A stretch of 64,000 bases of DNA from Flavobacterium ardleyense (GCF_033547075.1 NZ_CP137891.1:1116001-1180000); one strand, 5' to 3'; positions 43,547 to 54,826 are shown, counted from the stretch's first letter. Notes: generated by a model from the letters alone, not told the origin. Numbers and translations are program-made.

Positions 43547-44470
43547 ATGAAATCTACGAAAGAATATACCGCTTTTATAAAAGCCGAAGCCAAGCGCCTC
43601 GGCTTTTTGTCTTGCGGAATTTCTAAAGCTGGATTCTTAGAAGACGAAGCGCCGCGCCTCGAAAGTTGGCTTATGAATAATAGTCATGGTCAAATGTCCT
43701 ATATGGCAAATAATTTTGATAAGAGACTCGATCCAACTTTACTTGTCGAAGGTAGCAAAAGCGTTGTGTCACTTCTATTAAATTATTATCCTGAAAATCA
43801 CCAAAGGGATGACACGTTTAAAATTTCGAAATATGCCTACGGTGAGGATTATCATTTTGTCATAAAAGACAAACTTAAAGAATTGCTTTTTTCTATTCAG
43901 TCTAATATTGGCGAAGTTTCTGGTCGAGCTTTTACAGATTCTGCTCCAGTTCTAGACAAAGCATGGGCCGCAAAAAGTGGACTAGGTTGGATCGGAAAAA
44001 ACAGCAACCTACTGACTCAAAAAGTAGGCTCTTTTTATTTTATTGCCGAATTAATTATAGATCTAGAGTTGGAATATGATTCAGCGGTTACAGATCATTG
44101 TGGCTCCTGCACCGCTTGCATCGACGCATGCCCAACCCAGGCAATTGAGTCTCCCTATATTGTTAATGGTAGTAAATGCATTTCTTACTTTACAATCGAG
44201 CTCAAAGAAGCAATTCCACAAGATGTGAAAGGAAAATTTGAAGATTGGATTTTTGGATGTGATATTTGCCAAGATGTCTGTCCTTGGAATCGATTTTCGA
44301 AGCCGCATAATGAGCCTCTGTTTAATACAAAGCCAGAACTGCTCAACTTTACCAAAAAAGATTGGAATGAAATAACTCAGGAAACTTTTAGGCAAGTTTT
44401 TAAAAATTCTGCTGTAAAGAGGACAAAACTTGAAGGGTTATTACGAAATATTTCTTTTGTTCAGGAATAA
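43547..44470 (+). CDS. queG: Epoxyqueuosine reductase
   Basis: QueG makes the last step of queuosine synthesis, reducing epoxyqueuosine in tRNA using cobalamin and two 4Fe-4S clusters. The 307-residue protein shows both cluster motifs: [16 protein letters not shown] (near residue 185) and [11 protein letters not shown] (near 241). The upstream segment [19 protein letters not shown] (about 138-156) is the conserved family block. It lacks the C-terminal HEAT-like extension of longer QueG proteins, as common in Bacteroidota. Its leader derives from the E5 repeat. Confidence 0.95.
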   Translation: MKSTKEYTAFIKAEAKRLGFLSCGISKAGFLEDEAPRLESWLMNNSHGQMSYMANNFDKRLDPTLLVEGSKSVVSLLLNYYPENHQRDDTFKISKYAYGEDYHFVIKDKLKELLFSIQSNIGEVSGRAFTDSAPVLDKAWAAKSGLGWIGKNSNLLTQKVGSFYFIAELIIDLELEYDSAVTDHCGSCTACIDACPTQAIESPYIVNGSKCISYFTIELKEAIPQDVKGKFEDWIFGCDICQDVCPWNRFSKPHNEPLFNTKPELLNFTKKDWNEITQETFRQVFKNSAVKRTKLEGLLRNISFVQE

Positions 44471-44585
44471 TGCGCGAATGATTGTTATCTTTCAATCTCT
44501 AAAACAAATATAAAGCTTCGGGGAAAAATAATTCATAGTGGCTAAAGAAAATTTGCCAAATGTTTAGTTTTCTTTCATAGTCTTT

Positions 44586-44593
44586 TATCTTTG
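44586..44593 (+). promoter_or_regulatory. -7 promoter element of maeB
   Basis: TATCTTTG matches TAnnTTTG, 23 bases before the ATG at 44617. It overlaps a GTG that could otherwise be read as an earlier start. Confidence 0.55.
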
Positions 44594-44616
44594 TGAGTCT
44601 CAAGAAAAATGATATT

Positions 44617-46899
44617 ATGGAAAAATCAAATAAAAGAATAGAAGCTTTACTATACCACGCAAAACCCAGACCAGGAAAAATCCAAGTATTACCAACAAAA
44701 AGGTATGCCACGCAACGAGATTTGTCACTTGCATATTCTCCAGGTGTTGCAGAGCCATGTCTTGAAATAGCAAGAGATGTTGCAAATGTTTACAAATATA
44801 CTGCCAAAGGAAATTTGGTTGCCGTTATTACAAACGGAACTGCAGTACTTGGTCTTGGAGACATTGGACCCGAGGCGTCGAAACCAGTGATGGAAGGAAA
44901 AGCACTTTTATTTAAAATCTTCTCAGACATAGATGTCTTTGATATTGAAATCGACACAAAAGATGTTGATAAATTTATAGAAACCGTAAAGAATATCGCC
45001 CCTACTTTTGGAGGTATTAATCTTGAAGATATAAAGGCGCCAGAATCATTTGAAATTGAACGACGATTGGTGGAGGAATTAAACATTCCTGTTATGCATG
45101 ATGATCAGCATGGAACTGCAATCATTTCTTCTGCTGCCTTAATCAACGCCTTAGAATTGGCAGGAAAAAAGGCCGAAGAAGTTAAAGTTGTTGTTTCTGG
45201 AGCAGGTTCTGCAGCCTTGGCCTGCGCTAATTTGTACCTATTACTAGGTGTTAAAGCTGAAAATGTCTTGATGTTCGATTCGAAAGGATTAATTTCTAAA
45301 GATCGTGAAAATATCAAAGTAATGCAGCAGAAATATGCAAATGGTACTGCTGGCACTACGCTATTAGAAGCGCTTACGGGTGCAGACGTTTTTCTTGGAC
45401 TATCAACAGGAGATATTATGTCTGCCGAAATGCTTCTTGCAATGGCCGACAACCCTATTGTTTTTGCCATGGCAAATCCACAACCCGAAATAGCTTATGA
45501 CTTAGCAATTTCTACCCGTAAAGATGTTATTATGGCTACTGGCCGCTCTGACCACCCTAATCAAGTGAATAATGTTCTCGGTTTTCCTTATATCTTCCGA
45601 GGCGCCTTAGATGTGCGTGCTACTATAATCAATGAAGAAATGAAAATGGCCGCGGTAACTTCTTTAGCAGCTTTGGCCAAAGAATCAGTTCCCGAAACGG
45701 TGAATATTGCGTATGGTGAAACCAAATTAACTTTTGGTAGAGAGTATATTATTCCCAAACCATTTGACCCACGATTAATCACCACTGTTGCTCCTGCTGT
45801 TGCAAAAGCTGCCATGGATTCGGGAGTAGCACTACAACCAATTTTTGATTGGGACAAATACAATACTGAATTACTAGAAAGATTAGGATCTGATAATAAA
45901 ATGGTTCGTCTAATTGCAAATAGAGCTAAGACAAATCCTAAAAGAGTAGTTTTTGCGGAAGCAGATCAACTTGATGTTCTAAAAGCAGCTCAGATTTCGT
46001 ATGAAGAAAAAATTGCCATCCCAATTCTCTTAGGAAATAAAAAAATTATTTTAGAATTAATGAAGGAGATTGGCTTTAGTGCCAATGTTGAGATCATTGA
46101 TCCTAAAGAAGATGAGGAAGAGGTCAGGAGAAATAACTACGCAAGTGTTTTCTATAAAGCACGACAACGTAAAGGAATTCAGCTATTAGATGCACAAAAA
46201 TGGATGCGAGAGCGTAATTACTTTGCGGCAATGATGGTGGTGCAAGGAGAGGCAGATGCTATGGTTTCTGGATATTCACGCAGTTATTCATCTGTCGTTC
46301 GGCCAATTTTACAATTAATTGGTAAAGCGCCTGGGGTTTCTTTAGTGGCAACTACCAATATGATGATGACAAATCGAGGTCCGATATTTTTATCTGATAC
46401 TGCAATTAATCCAAATCCGTCGGCAGAGGGAATCGCCAAAATCGCTCTAATGACCGCCAAGACCGTACGCATGTTCGGTATGGAGCCAGTAATTGCGATG
46501 GTTTCTTATTCAAATTTTGGGTCGTCTCAAGGAGAAAGTGGAAAAAAACTGAGAGAAGCAGTTGCCTATCTACATGAAAATTATCCAGATCTAGCGGTTG
46601 ACGGCGAACTTCAATCAGACTTTGCTTTAAATCCTGAAATGCTCAAAAAGAATTTTCCTTTCTCTAAATTAGCCGGAAAAAAGGTAAATACGTTGATTTT
46701 CCCAAACCTTGATGCCGCAAATATTACTTATAAAATGCTCAAAGAATTATACGGTGCAGATTCAATTGGACCGATTATGTTAGGTATGAATAAACCTGTG
46801 CACATTTTTCAACTAGGAGCAAGTGTGGATGAGATGGTTAATATGACGGCGATTGCAGTGATCAATGCTCAATCTGTAGAACATCGTACCAAGAAATAA
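44617..46899 (+). CDS. maeB: NADP-dependent malic enzyme with phosphotransacetylase-like domain
   Basis: This 760-residue fusion of a malic enzyme (about 1-420) and a phosphotransacetylase-like domain (about 430-760) converts malate to pyruvate and CO2 with NADPH formation. The first half contains the malic signature YSPGVAEPC, MHDDQHGTA and the nucleotide-binding VVVSGAGSAALACANLYLL. The second half contains VQGEADAMVSGYSRSY and AINPNPSAEGIAKIA of the PTA fold, which in MaeB proteins is usually regulatory (acetyl-CoA binding) and not catalytic. ATG 44617 is preferred over GTG 44593, since the latter overlaps the promoter element. A strong terminator follows. Confidence 0.96.
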   Translation: MEKSNKRIEALLYHAKPRPGKIQVLPTKRYATQRDLSLAYSPGVAEPCLEIARDVANVYKYTAKGNLVAVITNGTAVLGLGDIGPEASKPVMEGKALLFKIFSDIDVFDIEIDTKDVDKFIETVKNIAPTFGGINLEDIKAPESFEIERRLVEELNIPVMHDDQHGTAIISSAALINALELAGKKAEEVKVVVSGAGSAALACANLYLLLGVKAENVLMFDSKGLISKDRENIKVMQQKYANGTAGTTLLEALTGADVFLGLSTGDIMSAEMLLAMADNPIVFAMANPQPEIAYDLAISTRKDVIMATGRSDHPNQVNNVLGFPYIFRGALDVRATIINEEMKMAAVTSLAALAKESVPETVNIAYGETKLTFGREYIIPKPFDPRLITTVAPAVAKAAMDSGVALQPIFDWDKYNTELLERLGSDNKMVRLIANRAKTNPKRVVFAEADQLDVLKAAQISYEEKIAIPILLGNKKIILELMKEIGFSANVEIIDPKEDEEEVRRNNYASVFYKARQRKGIQLLDAQKWMRERNYFAAMMVVQGEADAMVSGYSRSYSSVVRPILQLIGKAPGVSLVATTNMMMTNRGPIFLSDTAINPNPSAEGIAKIALMTAKTVRMFGMEPVIAMVSYSNFGSSQGESGKKLREAVAYLHENYPDLAVDGELQSDFALNPEMLKKNFPFSKLAGKKVNTLIFPNLDAANITYKMLKELYGADSIGPIMLGMNKPVHIFQLGASVDEMVNMTAIAVINAQSVEHRTKK

Positions 46900-46908
46900 T
46901 TATTATTT

Positions 46909-46952
46909 GTTTAAGCTCTCGCTACCGAAGTAGCAAGAGCTTAAACTTTTTT
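46909..46952 (+). terminator. Terminator of maeB
   Basis: TTAAGCTCTCGCTAC pairs with GTAGCAAGAGCTTAA (one mismatch) around a short loop, then CTTTTTT. Confidence 0.9.
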
Positions 46953-46980
46953 GCTATATTTGGCTTTTACTTAACGTTTT

Positions 46981-47562
46981 ATGATTGCACATATTCAGGG
47001 CAAATTGGTAGAAAAGCTACCTACCGAAGTCTTAATAGACTGTGGTGGTGTAGGCTATCAAGTTAATATCTCTCTGCACACTTATTCGCTAATTCCGGAT
47101 ACCGAAAATATCAAACTTTTTACCTACTTACAAATTAAGGAAGATTCGCACACCTTGTTTGGATTCGTAGAAAAATCTGAGCGCGAAATTTTCAAAATGC
47201 TGCTATCCGTTTCTGGAATAGGCGCTAGCATTGCTAGAACGATGCTCTCTTCGTTAGAGCCTAAGCAAATAATACAAGCACTCGCTTCTGGAGATGTAGC
47301 AACAATACAATCTATCAAGGGAATAGGTAGTAAGACCGCACAAAGAGCTATTTTGGATTTAAAAGAAAAGGTATTAAAAATCTACAATCTTGACGAAGTT
47401 TCTATAGTGCAAAACAATACAAACAAAGATGAAGCGTTATCTGCTTTGGAGGTTCTAGGTTTTAACAAAAAATTGGCTGAAAAAGTAGTCGATAAATTTG
47501 TTAGAGAAAGTCCTGAGGCATCGGTTGAAACTATTATTAAACAAGCTTTAAAAAATTTATAA
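46981..47562 (+). CDS. ruvA: Holliday junction DNA-binding protein RuvA
   Basis: RuvA tetramers hold the Holliday junction and load RuvB. The 193-residue protein begins MIAHIQGKLVEKLPTEVLID (OB domain, about 1-63). It has helix-hairpin-helix motifs in LLSVSGIGASIARTMLS and IKGIGSKTAQRAILDLKEK (about 76-135), and ends in the RuvB-binding domain (about 148-193). sprA begins 4 bases after its stop, a neighbourhood shared by many Bacteroidota. Confidence 0.97.
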   Translation: MIAHIQGKLVEKLPTEVLIDCGGVGYQVNISLHTYSLIPDTENIKLFTYLQIKEDSHTLFGFVEKSEREIFKMLLSVSGIGASIARTMLSSLEPKQIIQALASGDVATIQSIKGIGSKTAQRAILDLKEKVLKIYNLDEVSIVQNNTNKDEALSALEVLGFNKKLAEKVVDKFVRESPEASVETIIKQALKNL

Positions 47563-47565
47563 TAC

Positions 47566-50500
47566 TTGAAAACAGTGTACACAGCAGGAATTTCTGCATT
47601 GAGACCCGTAATGTTTTTGCTTTTACTTATCGCATCAGCACAAACTCAAGCCCAAGTTGATGAGGAGACACAAGATACTATTACAGGAAGTGTAGTAGGG
47701 CAGATTGCTATCGGAAATCCGTCTAGCATTTTGGAAGCCTATACCTATGATCCCGTAACTGATCGTTACATCTATACCAATACAGTGGACGGCTTTAATA
47801 TAAATTATCCAATAATTTTAACGCCAAAAGAATATCAAGAGCTAGTTCAGAGGGAAAGTATGCGCGCATATTTTAAACAAAAATCTGATGCTATTGATGG
47901 AAAGAAGGATGGGAGTGATGCTGCTCAACGGGATTTACTACCGCGTTACTATGTAAATTCGGGTCTTTTCGAGTCTATCTTTGGAGGAAACACAATCGAT
48001 GTAAAACCGACCGGATCTGTAGAAGTAGATCTTGGTGCTCGTTATACAAAACAGGATAATCCAGCTTTTTCACCTCGAAATAGAACTTCTACAACTTTTG
48101 ACTTCGATCAGCGTATCAGCATGAGTTTGATGGGAAAAGTCGGTACAAGACTTAACGTTAATGTCAATTATGATACTGAATCAACTTTTGCCTTCCAGAA
48201 TCTTATCAAATTAGAATACACTCCTACCGAAGACGATATTATCCAAAAAATTGAAGTTGGTAACGTAAGTCTCCCATTAAATAGTTCACTTATTAGAGGT
48301 GCACAGAGTCTCTTTGGGGTAAAAGCACAATTTCAGTTTGGTAAAACGACCATTACGGGGATTTTCTCTGAGCAGAAATCTCAAACAAAAAGTGTCACTG
48401 CCGAGGGCGGTGGTACGGTCGAACCTTTTGAACTTTTTGGCCTTGATTATGATGCCGATAGACACTTCTTCCTTTCTCAATATTTCCGTAGCAAATACGA
48501 CAAATCACTCAATAACTATCCATTTATTGATAGTCGAGTACAAATTACGAGGATTGAAGTTTGGATAACCAATAAGCAAAATAGAGTAAATCAGAACAAT
48601 AATAACCTTCGTAACATTATTGCTCTTCAAGATCTAGGGGAATCACAACTTACTAATTATTTAGATCCTGTCGTGGTTGGTACACCGCCCGCCGGTTTCT
48701 TTAATAATCCAGCCGACTCTCCAACAGATAATAAAAATAATGATTATGATCCAGGGCTAATCGGTGCTGGAGGTGCACTTAACGGAAATATTAGAGAAAT
48801 CGTAACAGCAAATTCAGGGTTTGTTGGTATTACTCCTTCGGAAGGTCGTGATTATTCTAAACTAGAAAATGCAAGAAAGTTAACTTCGACAGAGTTTACT
48901 TATAATACACAACTTGGATATATTTCACTTCAACAAAGACTTGCTAATGACGAAGTATTGGCGGTAGCCTATCAATATACTATCGGAGATAAAGTATATC
49001 AAGTAGGTGAATTTGGAACTGACGGTATTGATGCAACTCAAACCGGAGCAATTGATCCTGATACAAATCAACCGACAACAGTTTCTACGCAAGCACTTCT
49101 GCTAAAAATGCTGAAAAGTAATTTAACCAATATTGCAGATCCTGTGTTTAATTTGATGATGAAGAATATTTATCAAATACCTGGTGCTTATCAATTAGAG
49201 CAAGAAGATTTCAGATTTAATATTCTATATACAGATCCATCACCGCTTAACTATATTACTCCAGTTGCAGGAACACAATTTCCAACTACATCAGATCCTG
49301 AACAACAGTTAGCTGAAACACCTCTTTTGCAAGTCTTTAATGTAGATAGACTGAATTATAATAATGATCCTCAAGTTGGTGGAGACGGATTTTTTGATTT
49401 CTTGCCAGGAATTACAGTTGATCGACAGAATGGTCGAATTATTTTTACCTCTGTGGAACCTTTCGGTAAATTATTGTTTGATAAGCTTAAACTCGGTACA
49501 GAAAACTACAATGATCCATTAACTTATAATGCCAATCAGAATAAATACGTTTTTAGAAAAATGTATAATAGCACTCAAGCAGGTGCATTGCAGGAATCAG
49601 ACAAAAATAAATTTCAACTAAAAGGTAGATTTAAATCATCGGGAGGTGATGGAATTCCTATTGGAGCTTTCAATGTGCCTAGAGGTTCGGTGGTAGTAAG
49701 TGCTGGCGGTAGAATACTTCTTGAAGGTGTAGATTATAGTGTGAACTATCAACTAGGACGAGTTCAGATTTTAGATCCTTCTCTTCAAGCATCAAATACA
49801 CCTATTGAAGTTTCGGTAGAGAATAATTCGGTATTTGGTCAGCAGACGCGTCGTTTTATGGGTGTAAATGTGGAGCATAAATTCTCGGACAAATTCCTTG
49901 TTGGTGCTACATTTCTCAAGATGAGTGAAAAACCATTTACTCAAAAATCAAACTACGGGCAAGAGTCTGTCAATAATTCAATCTTCGGCGCAAATGCAAA
50001 TTTTGCGACTGAAGTTCCTTTTCTAACGAGATTGGTAAATAAATTACCAAACATTGATACAGATGTACCATCAAATATCTCTTTGCGTGGAGAGATTGCG
50101 TTTTTACAACCAGATTCGCCAAAAGCTGACAACTTCCAAGGTGAAGCTACTATTTATATAGATGATTTTGAAGGTTCGCAGACTGCTATTGATATGCGTT
50201 CTCCTTCAGCTTGGAGCCTTGCTAGTGTTCCAGTTCGAAATTCAAATAGTACCTACGGTGACTTTGGTGCCGAAGCAAACGACCTTTCTTATGGTTTTAA
50301 AAGAAGTAAACTTGCTTGGTACAGTATCGATCCAACATTCTATGCTGAGAAACCGAGCGGAATTTCGCCTCAGGACATTGCTTTAAATTCGACTAGAAGA
50401 ATTTTTAGCGCAGAACTTTATCCTCAAACGGATATCGCGGTTGGGCAAACTCAAGTAGTTAACACTTTTGACTTATCGTATTATCCAACTGAGCGTGGTC

Positions 50501-53500
50501 CTTATAACTACAACCCTTTGGCAGCAGCCACAAATGGATTCTCCGCAGCACAAGCTACAGAAAATTTTGGAGGGGTGATGAGAGCAATCAATTCAACAAA
50601 TTTTGAACAAGCAAATGTTGAGTACATTCAGTTTTGGGTACTTGATCCTTATTATGATCCGGGAAATCCACAAGCGCAAGCATCAGTAGGAAATAGCGGA
50701 AAATTGTATTTTAACCTTGGTTCTATTTCTGAAGATATTCTTAAAGATGGTCGTAAGCAATATGAGAATGGTTTAGGTGCCGATCAGATTCTGGTAAATC
50801 CAGCTCCAATTTGGGGTAATGTTCCAGCCTCACAATCTCTTATTTATGCTTTTGATACAGATCCCGCAAACAGAGCACGTCAGGATGTGGGACTTGATGG
50901 TCTTAATGACGACGAAGAAGCGACTCGTTTTCCAGCATTTGCAGGATTAGCAGATCCATCACAAGACAATTACGAATATTATCTAACTGCTGAAGGAAAC
51001 GTTCTAGAACGCTACAAAAATTATAATGGAACTCAAGGAAACTCACCAGTAGAATTGAGTGGAAATAATAGAGGGTCTACCACACTACCAGATGTAGAAG
51101 ATATCAATCGGGATAACACAATGAATACAATTAATGCTTATTATGAGTATGAAATAGAGATTCGTCCAAATATCCAAATTGGTGATCCTTTCGTTACAGA
51201 TATTAAAGATACGCCAGCGGCAAATTTGCCAACCGGCGCAACTCCAACATCAGCAAGATGGATTCAATATAAAATTCCAGTTTCTCAGCCAAACAACGTG
51301 ATTGGCGGAATCTCAGATTTCAGAACGATTGGTTATATGCGTATGTTTATGACAGGATTTAATGATGATATTACATTGCGTTTTGGTGCACTTGACCTAG
51401 TACGTGGTGAGTGGAGACGTTATGAAAATTCTCTTGATATTACCGATTCTAATCCTGATGATGATGGAACAAATTTTGACGTTCAAGCTGTAAATATCCA
51501 AGAAAACAGCGATAGACTTCCTATTAAATATGTATCTCCTCCAGGAGTTGTTCGCGAGGAATTATATAGCAACAATTCGGTAATCCAACAAAATGAGCAA
51601 TCACTTTCTTTAAAAGTTGGTGGTACTGGGTTGGAGCCACTTGATGGTCGTGCTGTATTTAAAAATGTATCGGTTGATTTTAGACAATTTAAAAATCTTA
51701 AGATGTTTCTTCACGCCGAAGCGCTTGTTGGAGATGCAATGCCATTACAAGACAATGAACTAATCGGTTTCATTAGATTTGGAAATGACTTTACGCAAAA
51801 CTTTTATGAAGTAGAAATTCCTTTAAAGGTTACTAATCCTGGAGCGTTAAATGCCGATGAAATTTGGCCGGATGCGAATGAGATTGATCTTTCTTTAGAA
51901 TTATTAACGAGATTAAAAATCCTATCAATGGGTGCATCAGCTCCTATCGAAGATGCAAATGGAATTCGTTTTATTAACGAGGGAGATCTCGATCCTAGCA
52001 AAGCTGGAAGATCTAATGAATTACGACTAGGTATTCGTGGTAATCCAAACTTCGGGTTGGTTCGTACTTTAATGGTCGGAGTGAAAAATAATACGCAAAA
52101 CACTAAAATTCCAGCTGGCTACGTACTTTCATCAAAAGATGTTAAAGGAGAAGTTTGGTTTAATGAATTGCGACTTTCAGATATGGACAATCAAGGTGGT
52201 ATGGCCGCAGTTTTGAATCTTGATTCTAATATTGCCGATTTTGCAACGGTTGCGGCAACTGGTAGAATGAGTACAATTGGTTTCGGTTCGCTAGAACAAG
52301 GATCAAATGAAAGATCACGTGAAGATATAGTGCAGTACAATCTTGTGACCAACGTAAATCTTGGTAAATTACTTCCTAATAAATGGGGAATTAATGTTCC
52401 ATTTAATTATGCGGTGGGCGAGGAAATTATCACTCCAGAATATGATCCTTACAACCAAGATATCAAACTTGATTTGCTTCTTGATAACACTGAAAATGCT
52501 GCAGAGCGTCAAAATATAAAAGATCGTGCGATTGATTATACAAAACGTAAAAGTATCAACTTCATCGGTGTTCGTAAAGATCGCGCTCCAGAGCAAAAGC
52601 AACATTTCTACGATCTTGAAAACTTAACACTTTCATACTCGTTTAATGAAGTAGAAAGACATGACTTTGAAATTGAAGATTACCTAGATCAGCAACTTAA
52701 TACTGGTGTTGATTATGCGTATGCTTTTCAACCAAAATTGGTAGAACCTTTCAAAAAGACAAAATTCATGAAGAAAAGTTCTTATTGGAAAATGTTAAGC
52801 GACTTTAATTTCAATTACTTACCTTCAAATATTTCGTTTAACACAAAAATTTTGCGTCAGTATAACCGTCAGCAGTTCAGGCAAATCGATATCGAAGGTA
52901 TTGGAATTGATCCCCTGTACAGACGTAATTTCTTGTTCAATTACAATTATGGCTTCAATTATAACCTAACCAAAGCTTTAAAAGTAAATTATACAGCTGC
53001 GACTAGTAATATAGTTAGAAATTATCTGGATGATAATAATGTACCAAATGACGATATCACGATTTGGGATGATTACTTCGAAATTGGAGAAGCAAACCAA
53101 CACAATCAGCAGATTATCGTAAACTATGCTTTGCCTCTTAACAAATTGCCGTTTTTAAGCTTTTTAAAATCTGATTATTCTTATACAGGAGATTTTAATT
53201 GGCAACGTGCTTCATTGGCATTAGAATCTATTGAATCCAATGGTATCAATTATGACCTTGGAAACACTGTTCAAAATGCAGGATCACATCGATTGAACAC
53301 TGCTCTTAATATGGACTTGTTTTATAAATATATTGGTCTAACCAAAAAACCTAAGAAAACAGCGACCAAGCCCGCGGCACTTCCTAAGCCCGGAGAAAAA
53401 ATTGTAAATACCGCACAAGCGGCAACAGAGGAGCGCAACGTTTTTATGACAGGATTAATCGGGGTTCTAACTTCTGTAAAAAACGTTCAAGTTAATTATA

Positions 53501-54786
53501 CAGAAAACAGAGGAACGGTGCTTCCAGGATATCTTCCAGGAATTGGATTTATGGGTACTTCTAGACCCACTTTAGGATTCGTTCTTGGGTCACAATCTGA
53601 CGTTCGTTACGAAGCAGCAAAAAATGGCTGGTTGACAAACTATCCTGAGTTTAATCAAAACTTTACGCAGGTTACAACCAAAGTTATAAACGCAACTGCA
53701 AATGTTGATTTGTTTCCAGATTTCAAAATAGATCTTACCGCCGATCGTTCGTACTCAGAAAATTTCTCTGAGCAGTACAATATTTTCGATGGTGATTATA
53801 ATCCGCAGTCTCCATATTCATTTGGTAATTTTAGCATCTCGACTATTTTGATTAAAACGGCATTTAGTACAAGCGATGTTAACGGTTCAGCAGCATTTGA
53901 TGACTTTAGAGCAAATCGTTTTATCGTTGCCAACCGTCTAGCTGAGAATTTTTATGGTACTACAGAGTATCCACTTAATGCTGATGGATATCCTGCAGGT
54001 TTTGGTAAAAACTCTCAGGCGGTTTTGCTTCCTTCATTTTTGGCAGCCTATTCGGGTGCCGATGCTGGTGGAATTTCATTAGGTGCTTTCCGCAATATGC
54101 CAATTCCAAACTGGACTGTAAAATACAGCGGATTGATGCGCTACAAATTCTTCAAAGATACATTCAAGCGTTTCTCTTTGCAGCATACGTACCGAGCTTC
54201 GTACACCGTAAACTCATTTAGATCTAATTTCGAATTTGATCAAAATCCGGCAGGAGTAGATGCTGGTGGTAACTTTAATAACAAACTTATTATATCCAAT
54301 ATTAATCTTGTTGAACAGTTTAACCCGCTGATAAGAGTAGATTTTGAAATGAAAAATTCATTTAAGATCCTTGCCGAAATGAAAAAAGATCGCGCATTGT
54401 CAATGAGTTTTGACAATAATCTGCTTACAGAAGTAAAGGGATTAGAGTATGTTGTGGGAGTTGGATATAGATTTAAAGATGTGATTTTCTCAACAAAGCT
54501 GGCAGACAATCCAACGGGAGTTGTGAAAAGTGACATCAATGTAAAAGTTGATTTATCTTACAGAAACAACGAGACTATTGTTCGTTATTTAGATTACAAC
54601 AACAATCAATTAGCCGGTGGACAGGATTTGTGGTCAGCAACATTGCGTGCCGATTATATGTTTAGCAAAAATCTCACAGCCATTTTCTATTATGATCATT
54701 CGTTTTCAAAAGCCGTAATTTCAACCTCATTTCCTATGACAAATATTCGTGCAGGATTTACATTGAGATATAATTTTGGAAATTAA
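47566..54786 (+). CDS. sprA: Gliding motility/type IX secretion outer-membrane protein SprA
   Basis: SprA is the giant outer-membrane beta-barrel translocon of the type IX secretion system, needed for gliding and export of sorting-domain proteins. The 2406-residue length fits known SprA proteins. A hydrophobic signal region (MFLLLLIASAQTQAQ) is followed by repeated strand-rich segments, and a long series of Tyr/Phe-rich beta strands ends in RAGFTLRYNFGN, a typical outer-membrane barrel terminus. A frame start at TTG 47566 gives a 32-residue signal peptide; the first ATG (47611) leaves only about 15 residues before VDEE, which is short. TTG is therefore favoured but not certain. It follows ruvA by 3 bases and precedes gcvH. 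Confidence 0.96.
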   Translation: MKTVYTAGISALRPVMFLLLLIASAQTQAQVDEETQDTITGSVVGQIAIGNPSSILEAYTYDPVTDRYIYTNTVDGFNINYPIILTPKEYQELVQRESMRAYFKQKSDAIDGKKDGSDAAQRDLLPRYYVNSGLFESIFGGNTIDVKPTGSVEVDLGARYTKQDNPAFSPRNRTSTTFDFDQRISMSLMGKVGTRLNVNVNYDTESTFAFQNLIKLEYTPTEDDIIQKIEVGNVSLPLNSSLIRGAQSLFGVKAQFQFGKTTITGIFSEQKSQTKSVTAEGGGTVEPFELFGLDYDADRHFFLSQYFRSKYDKSLNNYPFIDSRVQITRIEVWITNKQNRVNQNNNNLRNIIALQDLGESQLTNYLDPVVVGTPPAGFFNNPADSPTDNKNNDYDPGLIGAGGALNGNIREIVTANSGFVGITPSEGRDYSKLENARKLTSTEFTYNTQLGYISLQQRLANDEVLAVAYQYTIGDKVYQVGEFGTDGIDATQTGAIDPDTNQPTTVSTQALLLKMLKSNLTNIADPVFNLMMKNIYQIPGAYQLEQEDFRFNILYTDPSPLNYITPVAGTQFPTTSDPEQQLAETPLLQVFNVDRLNYNNDPQVGGDGFFDFLPGITVDRQNGRIIFTSVEPFGKLLFDKLKLGTENYNDPLTYNANQNKYVFRKMYNSTQAGALQESDKNKFQLKGRFKSSGGDGIPIGAFNVPRGSVVVSAGGRILLEGVDYSVNYQLGRVQILDPSLQASNTPIEVSVENNSVFGQQTRRFMGVNVEHKFSDKFLVGATFLKMSEKPFTQKSNYGQESVNNSIFGANANFATEVPFLTRLVNKLPNIDTDVPSNISLRGEIAFLQPDSPKADNFQGEATIYIDDFEGSQTAIDMRSPSAWSLASVPVRNSNSTYGDFGAEANDLSYGFKRSKLAWYSIDPTFYAEKPSGISPQDIALNSTRRIFSAELYPQTDIAVGQTQVVNTFDLSYYPTERGPYNYNPLAAATNGFSAAQATENFGGVMRAINSTNFEQANVEYIQFWVLDPYYDPGNPQAQASVGNSGKLYFNLGSISEDILKDGRKQYENGLGADQILVNPAPIWGNVPASQSLIYAFDTDPANRARQDVGLDGLNDDEEATRFPAFAGLADPSQDNYEYYLTAEGNVLERYKNYNGTQGNSPVELSGNNRGSTTLPDVEDINRDNTMNTINAYYEYEIEIRPNIQIGDPFVTDIKDTPAANLPTGATPTSARWIQYKIPVSQPNNVIGGISDFRTIGYMRMFMTGFNDDITLRFGALDLVRGEWRRYENSLDITDSNPDDDGTNFDVQAVNIQENSDRLPIKYVSPPGVVREELYSNNSVIQQNEQSLSLKVGGTGLEPLDGRAVFKNVSVDFRQFKNLKMFLHAEALVGDAMPLQDNELIGFIRFGNDFTQNFYEVEIPLKVTNPGALNADEIWPDANEIDLSLELLTRLKILSMGASAPIEDANGIRFINEGDLDPSKAGRSNELRLGIRGNPNFGLVRTLMVGVKNNTQNTKIPAGYVLSSKDVKGEVWFNELRLSDMDNQGGMAAVLNLDSNIADFATVAATGRMSTIGFGSLEQGSNERSREDIVQYNLVTNVNLGKLLPNKWGINVPFNYAVGEEIITPEYDPYNQDIKLDLLLDNTENAAERQNIKDRAIDYTKRKSINFIGVRKDRAPEQKQHFYDLENLTLSYSFNEVERHDFEIEDYLDQQLNTGVDYAYAFQPKLVEPFKKTKFMKKSSYWKMLSDFNFNYLPSNISFNTKILRQYNRQQFRQIDIEGIGIDPLYRRNFLFNYNYGFNYNLTKALKVNYTAATSNIVRNYLDDNNVPNDDITIWDDYFEIGEANQHNQQIIVNYALPLNKLPFLSFLKSDYSYTGDFNWQRASLALESIESNGINYDLGNTVQNAGSHRLNTALNMDLFYKYIGLTKKPKKTATKPAALPKPGEKIVNTAQAATEERNVFMTGLIGVLTSVKNVQVNYTENRGTVLPGYLPGIGFMGTSRPTLGFVLGSQSDVRYEAAKNGWLTNYPEFNQNFTQVTTKVINATANVDLFPDFKIDLTADRSYSENFSEQYNIFDGDYNPQSPYSFGNFSISTILIKTAFSTSDVNGSAAFDDFRANRFIVANRLAENFYGTTEYPLNADGYPAGFGKNSQAVLLPSFLAAYSGADAGGISLGAFRNMPIPNWTVKYSGLMRYKFFKDTFKRFSLQHTYRASYTVNSFRSNFEFDQNPAGVDAGGNFNNKLIISNINLVEQFNPLIRVDFEMKNSFKILAEMKKDRALSMSFDNNLLTEVKGLEYVVGVGYRFKDVIFSTKLADNPTGVVKSDINVKVDLSYRNNETIVRYLDYNNNQLAGGQDLWSATLRADYMFSKNLTAIFYYDHSFSKAVISTSFPMTNIRAGFTLRYNFGN

Positions 54787-54826
54787 AAATGATGAGTTTA
54801 TAGTTTTAAATTTCAAGTAGAACCTT

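Noticed and set aside
44593..44616. GTG start for maeB
   Set aside because: The GTG overlaps the TATCTTTG promoter element; ATG 44617 matches the family start.
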